DNA of 11,598 nucleotides from Marinagarivorans sp. UBA5870 (GTDB taxonomy: Bacteria > Pseudomonadota > Gammaproteobacteria > Pseudomonadales > Cellvibrionaceae). Each line of letters begins with the position of its first letter. Position 1 is the first letter of the stretch. Positions 1 to 6,322 of this stretch are shown here, in pieces. The notes beneath the pieces were generated by a model. That model was not told the origin of the DNA and ran no database searches. It was given only the letters and a program-made list of their open reading frames with translations. The stretch is from contig DJFO01000072.1 of the NCBI GenBank assembly GCA_002432555.1, positions 1-11,598 on the forward strand, given 5' to 3'. The translations under genes were made by a program, and so were the position numbers.

Positions 1-971
1 CCGGGACCGCGAGCCGTCGCGGCCGAACTCGGTTCAACGGTGACCACCGCGGGTCCCGCCCGAAAACCCCGCGCTAGAATTATGCCGAGATCGCAAATTC
101 GCCGATGTTGGGTACCCGTCTTATGGGCGAAGACAACCGACGCGGGCAAACCCGCCTTAACGCGCCGGCTGCCCGTTTCGACTTTTGCCATTACATCCAG
201 GAGATATGCTGTGGAGCCGGGCTCCAGCAGTTCACCTTTTACCAGCGCCTCCAACAACGCCGCATAGGCGCTCAGCCGCCCGGTATTGAGGTTGGCAGAA
301 TAGTAGGCGTTAAAGGCGCTATCCCAGTCGCGCATGGCTAATTCCTGCGGGCGGAGCCTGAGCGCAGCGGCGAGAGTCGCTAAACGCTGCCGCTCACTGC
401 CGGCCGCCTTGATACGCAGCAAATCGGCGCTCGCAAGGTTTGCCGCACTTGGGTGAAAACCGCTGTAAGCATGCCGCCGCACGTCGCCCAGGGTGGTAAT
501 AGTGCCGAATCCGCCGGGGACGGTGGACTGCACCAACTGGTTGATCCGTTCCAGCCCCACCTGGCGAATCAGCAGGTCGCTCGCGGTGTTATCGCTGTGG
601 ATCAGCATTTCCTCTAACAGATACTGCACCGACAGGCGGCTGCCCGGTCGATGGGCGTTGGTACGGCCGGCACCATCCACATAATCCCGTTCGGTCAATT
701 GCACCGGGGAAACCAGGGAGAGATGTCCCGCCTCCACCGCCTGCAGCACGGCTATGGCAATCGGCAATTTTACGCCGGAAGCGAGATACCAGGTTTCCTC
801 GCCCCGCAGGGAGACAGAGTCGCCGGTGAGAGGATCCTTGATATAAACTCCCAGTTCGCCCGGGTGGGCCGCATCCACCTGCTCCAGCCGCTGCTGCAGT
901 TGCGCCGCCCAAGGCGCCGCCCGCAGGGAGAGCGGCAGTAACAACAGCAGAGCGAGCAAAATATTCCGCAT
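1..971 (-). CDS. Exported class A beta-lactamase-like serine hydrolase (3' end cut by window edge)
   Basis: Penicillin-recognising serine hydrolase of the Beta-lactamase2 (PF13354) type. The ATG at 971-969 opens a frame that stays open to position 1, giving 323 visible residues. Residues 1-18 form a hydrophobic signal peptide with likely cleavage near RAA/P, so the protein acts in the periplasm. The three active-site motifs are present: SxxK at 65-68 (SGVK), SDN at 126-128 and KTG at 284-286. The S65 to S126 distance matches class A enzymes, but S126 to K284 is about 50 residues longer, as in the non-resistance members of the family, and I see no clear ExxxN omega-loop glutamate. A true beta-lactamase is therefore not assured; a peptidoglycan- or ester-directed hydrolase is equally possible. 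The start overlaps the stop of the upstream membrane gene by one base (TGATG) and has no Shine-Dalgarno, which suggests translational coupling. Family is secure; substrate is unknown. Confidence 0.88.
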   Translation of the reverse strand, partial: MRNILLALLLLLPLSLRAAPWAAQLQQRLEQVDAAHPGELGVYIKDPLTGDSVSLRGEETWYLASGVKLPIAIAVLQAVEAGHLSLVSPVQLTERDYVDGAGRTNAHRPGSRLSVQYLLEEMLIHSDNTASDLLIRQVGLERINQLVQSTVPGGFGTITTLGDVRRHAYSGFHPSAANLASADLLRIKAAGSERQRLATLAAALRLRPQELAMRDWDSAFNAYYSANLNTGRLSAYAALLEALVKGELLEPGSTAYLLDVMAKVETGSRRVKAGLPASVVFAHKTGTQHRRICDLGIILARGFRAGPAVVTVEPSSAATARGP

Positions 972-2089
972 CACGATCGGGCTTGAATCCATTGAATCAG
1001 CCGGATCCAGACGGCGGTGGCCAAAATTAGACATAGGGTAAATATCAAAGCACTCTGGTATGAAATGTTGTTGCGGTAATCCAGCAGATAACCCGCCACG
1101 ACGAAAATAACGAATATATGAAAAATAAAAGCCTGTAAGGGATTTCCCCCAATCAGGGTCAAAGGCCGCAACCAGCCGGCGAGGCGTTCGCCGCCGAACA
1201 CGGCCAACGCCAGCACCGCGACGGCGCCACCTAAGCTAAATAACATAAACATCAATCCAGGGGGGTGTTTGCCGTCATTGCGCGCTATGCCCAGCAGCGC
1301 CTGGTGCCACTCGCCCCAGCTGGCGATAAAAAAGCACGCCAACAGCCCGCAGGCCGCGACAGCCAGCAGCGCCGCCAGGCGCAGGCGGGCGGGCGTGTGA
1401 TAGACCCGCAAAATCCACTCGCCGAGCAAGAGGCCCAACAATACCAGCGGCGCGCGCGAAATCTGCCCCCAAGTATAGTGTTGCTCATGTTCCACCAGCA
1501 GCGCCTGAAGAATAGTCGACTGCCAATGAAAATGATTCTGCAAGCCATAGGTCAGCGCTATCAGGCCGGCTATGCTGACCAACCGCATCCACAGCCGCAG
1601 GCGAGCCCACAGCGGCAGAAAAAACGGCAGCCACAGCAGCGCGAGGGCATAAAACCCCAGGATTTCCACAAACGAGGGAAAACTGCGGTAGAGCAGCGCA
1701 TCCAGCGTCGGGGCGCGTCCGGCGGAGAGAAACTCCGCAATCGTCAAAACCTTGTACCAAAAATAAATCACCAAGGCAGTGAGCAGCAGTTTCAGGCGGC
1801 GGCGCGGCCAATCCGCCGAATGCACTTTCGGCAAAAACGCCACCGCTAAGGCCACGCCAAAAACCATAATGAATAATGACGAGGCGAACCGGGTCATCGC
1901 ATGCAAGGGCACTAAGCCCCAGTCGGGATATGCCTCGTAAGGCACCAGCCCCTTCACCCCGTGGTTCAATATCATAAGCGCGACCGCGAGGCCGCGCGCG
2001 AGATCAATGGCGGCTATCCGCCCACTGGCCACTGGGGCCGCGGCCGATAGCGAGACTGCCGTTGCTTCCTTCCCCGCTAATGCACTCAT
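971..2089 (-). CDS. Ten-helix membrane protein, HGSNAT/acyltransferase-3-like
   Basis: A 372-residue integral membrane protein with about ten hydrophobic segments, near residues 32-49, 67-86, 99-118, 141-160, 168-184, 213-229, 236-256, 281-299, 319-336 and 345-362. After a short polar N-terminus the first helix begins IDLARGLAVALMILNHG. This is the hallmark opening of acyltransferase-3, HGSNAT-catalytic (DUF1624) and OpgC-like membrane acyltransferases, where Arg and the Asn-His pair (N42, H43) sit at the helix ends. A GGNPLQAFIFH motif near 314-324 also fits that fold. Such proteins move acyl groups across or onto envelope molecules; the substrate here cannot be read from sequence. I chose ATG 2089 over the TTG codon just before it; neither has a strong Shine-Dalgarno. 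An in-frame stop lies at 2101-2099. The gene is followed at once by the serine hydrolase. Membrane protein is certain; acyltransferase activity is inference. Confidence 0.8.
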   Translation of the reverse strand: MSALAGKEATAVSLSAAAPVASGRIAAIDLARGLAVALMILNHGVKGLVPYEAYPDWGLVPLHAMTRFASSLFIMVFGVALAVAFLPKVHSADWPRRRLKLLLTALVIYFWYKVLTIAEFLSAGRAPTLDALLYRSFPSFVEILGFYALALLWLPFFLPLWARLRLWMRLVSIAGLIALTYGLQNHFHWQSTILQALLVEHEQHYTWGQISRAPLVLLGLLLGEWILRVYHTPARLRLAALLAVAACGLLACFFIASWGEWHQALLGIARNDGKHPPGLMFMLFSLGGAVAVLALAVFGGERLAGWLRPLTLIGGNPLQAFIFHIFVIFVVAGYLLDYRNNISYQSALIFTLCLILATAVWIRLIQWIQARS

Positions 2090-2092
2090 CAA

Positions 2093-2276
2093 ACGCGCTC
2101 AATATCCGCAAATTGGCAATGGCTCGTATCGTTGGCTCGTTGCGGAATATTTCCTGACGGGCCGCTCGCGTAGACATTTCCCGCGGCGACTCGTTCGGGG
2201 GGAGAAAAACAAAATCGCGATGCCGCAACAATGGAAATAAAAACGGAATTTTAATATCCGGGAGCGACGGCGGGAG
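2093..2276. other. Gap between patatin and membrane acyltransferase genes
   Basis: No convincing coding frame lies in this stretch. It contains a direct repeat TGGCTCGT at 2120-2127 and 2133-2140 (period 13). That repeat is flanked by an imperfect inverted repeat, AATATCCGCA at 2101-2110 against TGCGGAATATT at 2141-2151. The gap is much wider than the other spacings in this gene cluster, so it may hold a promoter or regulatory leader for the downstream two genes. Confidence 0.4.
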
Positions 2277-2280
2277 TCAA
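2251..2280 (-). promoter_or_regulatory. Possible sigma-70 promoter overlapping the patatin stop codon
   Basis: On the minus strand, TTGACT (2280-2275, five of six matches to the -35 consensus) is followed after 18 bp by TATTAA (2256-2251, four of six to the -10). It would allow the acyltransferase and serine hydrolase genes to be transcribed separately from the patatin gene, with a leader of about 155 nt. This is pattern matching only; a chance match is quite possible. Confidence 0.3.
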
Positions 2281-4766
2281 AGGGTAAAAGTCGCCGTCTG
2301 GAGCCCACATCTTACAGCTAACTCCCGCCAGACTTCATCGGCCAAAATTCGGCTGCACTGGCTGTGGCCCAGCGCTCTGTAGCTCTCCCACTGGGCTTCG
2401 TCGAAAAATTGGTCCGCCGTGGTTTCTTGGGGAAAACGCCTTTGTTTGCTTGCGTAATGCCAGACGTCGTCGGACGCCCCCGGCCAGCAGTGGGGTTTAA
2501 TCAGAACGATCCAGGTCACTGCACCGGAGGGTTTGTGTTCGGCTTTTAACAATACAGCGATTGGCCCCTGGCTGCTTGGGCCAGGACTGAATTCCCTCAG
2601 GGCACCGAACACCGACGCCAGCGCTGGAAAATCCTCGAAATTTGTCTCCACCGCCATTTCCACGTTTAAGTCGATGCGGGCGAGGCGGATGAGGTTCGCC
2701 AGATCGTGGAACTGGTACGCAGGATCCGCTCCGTTATCGCAGGCGAGTATCCATTTCACGCCGCGCTCCGGCCGGAGAAGTTCGTAAATTCCCAAGTTTT
2801 CGAAATGACCACCGTCGGACACGTATTGCCACTCGCGCTTGAGTCCGAAAAAGCGCGCGAGAAATTCGTAGGACAAGTAACGCTGGGTTTTCCAAAGGCT
2901 GCGGGGAAAACAATGGCCGAACTCTTTTTTTGCCGCGCCGGAATCCCACCAGGAACCCAGGCGAACATTGGCAATGCCCATCAACAGGGACATGCCCAGA
3001 GAAGTCTCCCGACCTATGCCGGTGGTGATAGCCGCCCCGGAAATGCCCAACCACTGGCCGAGGGTTAATCTGCCGCGGATTTGGGTCCAGCCCGACGTGG
3101 CGGCGAATGGGCGGCAAGCTGCCCCATCGAGCGAATAGCCGCAGCGCATCACCGCTAAAGGCAAACCTTTCCGGTCGCGCTGAATCAACTGTTGCGCCGG
3201 ATCGGACGTGAGATTGACCGTCGCATTGACGATATGAAACGGGGCGAGCGAACCGGCGAGGTCCGTCAACTCCAGGTCGTCGCCGTCCATGGGTTCCGCC
3301 ACTGTGCGCGAGCTTTTTTCCGGCGAACCGTGCCGAATGCCATTGGTCGCGCCCAGGTATGCGCGGATCAGGCGCCCGGCGTAAAACGGCTGATGGGTTG
3401 ATGAATTGATGAAATCCGGGTAGGCGCCGGTGATGAGGGATATCAACAACAGAATCAGGATCAATACACCCAGATACTGAAGGGACAATTCGCCATTGCG
3501 CAGACAGAAATAGGCGACCAGCAGCCGTGCTATCAAACTCCAGAAAACCAACAGGACAAACGCGGCGGCCAGCCCGAGAATTCGCGCGAGGGCATAGATT
3601 GAAAATCGTTTGACGAAGGTCATGGTCGGCGTGATCAGCGAAAAAGCTTTCACACAGATCCCCACCACCCCGGTGAGAGTCAACCCCAAGCCTGCGAATC
3701 CGACCAGGTGGTGCTGGAAAATCCGTAACGCGCAGCGATCCACCACGATCAGCAGAAAAAAAATTCCCAGGGCGAAAAGTGAGTGAGTTAGCCAGCGGGT
3801 GAGGCGCACGCGTATCTCGCGCACCGCCGCTTTCTCTTCACGATTGCTGATGCGGGCGGCGGCGGCCATATAAATAAAAATGGCCGCCAGTAAAACGGCT
3901 AGGCAATAGCGCAGGAAGTTTTTTTGCAGATCGCCCCAATGGGATGGTGCCAGCCACAGAACACAGCCCAGAACCAGGAGCAGCGGCAACACAGACGCCG
4001 TACCGCGGTTTTTCAACCAGTGCAGTTTCGCTTTATCTTTGACATGGGTCAGCCAGTAGGCGACACCCGCGGATATAGCAAGCGGCAAGAAGAGCGTGTA
4101 ACCCACATCAAAACCGATCCATTTGACCAACCACTCCCGATAAAAAACACAACCTAGGAAGATCGGCAGAAGAGCGGAGCCTATGACAAAATGCACCGAC
4201 AGCCAATTTCTCAGCGCTACCGCGTAGGCATAAAAAAAATCACCATTACCGTTTGGCAGAAGATACCGGCCATTATTGCGCAGCCAGCTCATGGGGTAGA
4301 TCCGCTCGTCGCCGCGGTCCTCCTCGCGCAGAATTCTTTTGGGCGGACCGCCACAAAGGATTTCCGTGGCGGTATTTGCCGCGGCAAGCGCCGCGGCGGT
4401 CGATGAACTTTTCCCGATCCCAGGTGCCGGATCCGCGCGGCCTTGATCCGATTTCGGCGTTGGTTCGGAGCTGGCAGACAATCGTTGCGGAACAAATAAG
4501 CTGGTGAGAAACCCCCCGATATAACCTCCGCCGCTTACCGTGGACAGGTAGTCGAAGCGCGCGAGCAATGAAGCCTGGAATTTATTCGGGGAACTTGATT
4601 CCACCTGTTTTTCGGCAATGGCCTGCAGCACTCCCAGAGAGAAAGTCGCGCTTCGAATGCCACCCCCGGAAAGGGCAATCGCCCATCTCCCCTTGGCTGG
4701 GGAAAACCCTTTTTGGCGAATCAGGGTCGCAACCGCGTCATCTTCTGTGTCTGCTGCCATACCCAT
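2277..4766 (-). CDS. Large membrane patatin-like phospholipase
   Basis: An 829-residue patatin-like protein with a split catalytic domain. The N-terminal part carries the oxyanion-hole glycine loop SGGGIRSATF (33-42) and the nucleophile elbow STVSGGG, with Ser78; the first Gly of GxSxG is Thr here, as in this large subfamily. The catalytic Asp is Asp651 in VSDGGHFENLG. Between them, roughly residues 190-450, lie about eight hydrophobic helices, so the enzyme is anchored in the inner membrane with its catalytic halves on the same side. It has no cleavable signal peptide. Patatins hydrolyse acyl esters of lipids; the actual lipid is unknown. The length far exceeds soluble bacterial patatins (about 300 residues). 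ATG 4766 lies 6 bp after the stop of the upstream exported-protein gene, and ATG 4760 is an alternative; neither has a strong Shine-Dalgarno, which suggests coupling to that gene. Confidence 0.9.
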   Translation of the reverse strand: MGMAADTEDDAVATLIRQKGFSPAKGRWAIALSGGGIRSATFSLGVLQAIAEKQVESSSPNKFQASLLARFDYLSTVSGGGYIGGFLTSLFVPQRLSASSEPTPKSDQGRADPAPGIGKSSSTAAALAAANTATEILCGGPPKRILREEDRGDERIYPMSWLRNNGRYLLPNGNGDFFYAYAVALRNWLSVHFVIGSALLPIFLGCVFYREWLVKWIGFDVGYTLFLPLAISAGVAYWLTHVKDKAKLHWLKNRGTASVLPLLLVLGCVLWLAPSHWGDLQKNFLRYCLAVLLAAIFIYMAAAARISNREEKAAVREIRVRLTRWLTHSLFALGIFFLLIVVDRCALRIFQHHLVGFAGLGLTLTGVVGICVKAFSLITPTMTFVKRFSIYALARILGLAAAFVLLVFWSLIARLLVAYFCLRNGELSLQYLGVLILILLLISLITGAYPDFINSSTHQPFYAGRLIRAYLGATNGIRHGSPEKSSRTVAEPMDGDDLELTDLAGSLAPFHIVNATVNLTSDPAQQLIQRDRKGLPLAVMRCGYSLDGAACRPFAATSGWTQIRGRLTLGQWLGISGAAITTGIGRETSLGMSLLMGIANVRLGSWWDSGAAKKEFGHCFPRSLWKTQRYLSYEFLARFFGLKREWQYVSDGGHFENLGIYELLRPERGVKWILACDNGADPAYQFHDLANLIRLARIDLNVEMAVETNFEDFPALASVFGALREFSPGPSSQGPIAVLLKAEHKPSGAVTWIVLIKPHCWPGASDDVWHYASKQRRFPQETTADQFFDEAQWESYRALGHSQCSRILADEVWRELAVRCGLQTATFTL

Positions 4767-4772
4767 CCCGAG

Positions 4773-6053
4773 TCATAGGACCAGAATGTTGAATATCCGC
4801 GAGGCGACAAAGCCGTACGACAAATTCAGGGCAAGGGTATCGGGCCCTTCGCCGCCATTTACAAGGAGACTGACAAAAACCGGCTGATTGTCGAAAACTC
4901 GGTAATTGGCCACCGCGACTACACGAGTGCTCGCCACACCACTGCCGGCAAAGTCTTCGCTTTCGCCCACGCCGAGATTAAAGGAGAATCGCGGCAGGCC
5001 ATTTTTGTAGGAATTTCTGTCCAGAAAATCGTTGAGGACCAGCTCGGCGCCCAAGAGGAAGTAGCGCGAAACGGAGTCTCCGCTACGGGTGACTTTTTCC
5101 CGAGAAGTAACCCCGTAGCGGCCACTTGGCCCCACTTCCCATTGGCCTGCGATGCGCACTAACGCATGCGAATAAATAGCGGCGTTGAGCGTATTCGATA
5201 TATCGGTAAATTTCAGCGAGGAGACATCGACCTCCTGCGCGGCACAATCCTCTTCGGCGTTTTGCTGTTCTCCCGTCGCGCAGGCGCTGACCGGCGCGGA
5301 ATAAAATGCGACGTCGATACCGGATTGCAGCGTCCAGCGACGGCTGAGGCCCCAGCGGTTGTCCAGTTTCAGCAAACCGAAAAAGCTGGTTTCTTTGAAG
5401 CCTTCGTTGTCGCCTGAGGGGCTGTATTTCGGCATCAGGGTCATGCCTAAAGCCAGCAGAGAATAATAGGGTTTGCCTGTTGCAATGTCTTGCAGTTCAT
5501 CGCCGTCAACAAGTTTTTTCAGCTGTGCATCGGAAAAGTTTTTCACCGGTTGCTCCGGATCGATGCCGTTTTTCGCTAGCTCCATACCCTGAGGGAGGGT
5601 TGCGATAAATTGATCGAGACGCTCCAGGTCCAACGCGCGCAAGTGGCCGCTTGCCGGGCAGGTCTCTCCCTCTTTGGCCAATGCCCGTCGCAGGGGAATC
5701 GAACACTGGAAAACCGCCGCATAAAGTGTTCCGGTAAAGGCACGTTTTTGCTGGAGAAAATCCGCCTGGGAGAGGGCGAACGTCGTCTCGATGCCGACAC
5801 CTAGGGGATCGCACAGCAGGCTGAGGATTTGATTTTCGTTTACTTCGCCCGTCGCCACTAAAAATTCGGCGGACAAGGCGACTTGCTCCCGCAGAGGCGC
5901 GAGCCAGGCGAAAATATCCGACCCCGCCGTCACACCCGCCAGGATTTCCCGCTGTCGCTCCGACTGGTCACAAATGGATTGTCCATGGGCGGGACGGGCC
6001 ATGACCAGTAAAATCACCCATACAAACACTTTTATTTGGTAAAAATATCCCAT
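4773..6053 (-). CDS. Exported protein of unknown family, probable outer-membrane beta-barrel
   Basis: I do not recognise a family for this 426-residue protein. Residues 1-24 are a signal peptide with a likely cut after AHG. Residues about 27-190 look helical and contain cysteines at 28, 81, 117 and 132. From about 195 to the end the sequence alternates hydrophobic and polar residues in roughly eight to ten strands with aromatic girdle-like residues (for example YYSLLALGMTLM and SRYFLLGAELVL), as in outer-membrane barrels. Cys258 and Cys270 in the middle could form a disulfide in an extracellular loop. It ends in NILVL rather than the usual terminal aromatic residue, which weakens the barrel call slightly. 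ATG 6053 is preferred over an in-frame upstream codon at 6080 because AGGAG lies 7 nt before it and the signal peptide begins there. It is the first gene of the cluster and 6 bp upstream of the patatin, so a joint role in lipid handling is plausible. Confidence 0.75.
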   Translation of the reverse strand: MGYFYQIKVFVWVILLVMARPAHGQSICDQSERQREILAGVTAGSDIFAWLAPLREQVALSAEFLVATGEVNENQILSLLCDPLGVGIETTFALSQADFLQQKRAFTGTLYAAVFQCSIPLRRALAKEGETCPASGHLRALDLERLDQFIATLPQGMELAKNGIDPEQPVKNFSDAQLKKLVDGDELQDIATGKPYYSLLALGMTLMPKYSPSGDNEGFKETSFFGLLKLDNRWGLSRRWTLQSGIDVAFYSAPVSACATGEQQNAEEDCAAQEVDVSSLKFTDISNTLNAAIYSHALVRIAGQWEVGPSGRYGVTSREKVTRSGDSVSRYFLLGAELVLNDFLDRNSYKNGLPRFSFNLGVGESEDFAGSGVASTRVVAVANYRVFDNQPVFVSLLVNGGEGPDTLALNLSYGFVASRIFNILVL

Positions 6054-6142
6054 ACCCACACTCCTGTTGGATAAAGGCAATAGAAAGCGTGTCGAGATAT
6101 TGAACGTGCTCAGCGGTGGGAATGTTGCGCTTGGCCTGAGAA

Positions 6143-6169
6143 ATTATTCTTTTTTTCGCCAAGCGTCAA
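6143..6169 (-). promoter_or_regulatory. Putative sigma-70 promoter for the exported-protein/patatin operon
   Basis: On the minus strand, TTGACG (6169-6164, five of six) is followed by an A-rich spacer and AATAAT (6148-6143, five of six) at 15 bp; TAATTT at 17 bp is an alternative -10. Transcription would start near 6136 and give a leader of about 80 nt before the AGGAG of the 6053 gene. The place, just downstream of a terminator and upstream of the first cluster gene, supports it. The short spacer counts against it. Confidence 0.45.
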
Positions 6170-6210
6170 CCCTGTTTTTCTATTGGTGGATTTACGTCAG
6201 CATTATGCGC

Positions 6211-6223
6211 ATTTCGGCGAAAT
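6211..6223. promoter_or_regulatory. Palindrome upstream of the putative promoter (possible operator)
   Basis: ATTTCG, one central G, then CGAAAT form a perfect 6+1+6 inverted repeat, about 42 bp upstream of the proposed -35 box. It overlaps ATGCGCAT, another short palindrome at 6205-6212. The position would suit an activator or repressor site for the exported-protein/patatin genes. No matching regulator is recognised, so this is a weak call. Confidence 0.25.
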
Positions 6224-6256
6224 GTAATCGGCTCTTAAAGCCGTTGGGGGAATACA

Positions 6257-6280
6257 AAAAGCCGCCAGTTGGCGGCTTTT
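6257..6280 (-). terminator. Rho-independent terminator of the amidase gene
   Basis: A perfect 10-bp stem with a 4-nt loop: AAAAGCCGCC (6257-6266), loop 6267-6270, GGCGGCTTTT (6271-6280). Read on the minus strand, the hairpin starts 43 nt after the amidase stop codon and ends in a T-run (TTTTTGTATT). It separates the amidase transcript from the downstream exported-protein gene. On the plus strand the T-run is only four bases long, so termination in that direction would be weaker. Confidence 0.85.
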
Positions 6281-6322
6281 AAGGTGGTCGTTATTCCGCT
6301 TAGGAGTCCAGCGAGTCAGGAT

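Noticed and set aside
960..970. AATATTCCGCA here and its inverse TGCGGAATATT at 2141-2151
   Set aside because: The copy at 960-970 is the start of a coding region; an 11-bp match about 1.2 kb apart with no further similarity is most likely chance.
1265..1849. 194-codon open frame on the plus strand opposite the membrane protein gene
   Set aside because: Its product is Gln/Arg-rich and lacks a ribosome site; the minus frame has clear membrane helices and a family motif, so this is an antisense shadow.
4766..4773. Possible fusion of the exported protein and patatin into one type Vd-like polypeptide
   Set aside because: A TGA stop at 4775-4773 and a separate ATG at 4766 show two genes; no frameshift signal is visible at the junction.
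6054..6080. Nine-residue upstream extension of the exported protein gene
   Set aside because: AGGAG lies inside the extension at the right distance for ATG 6053, and the signal peptide begins at 6053.
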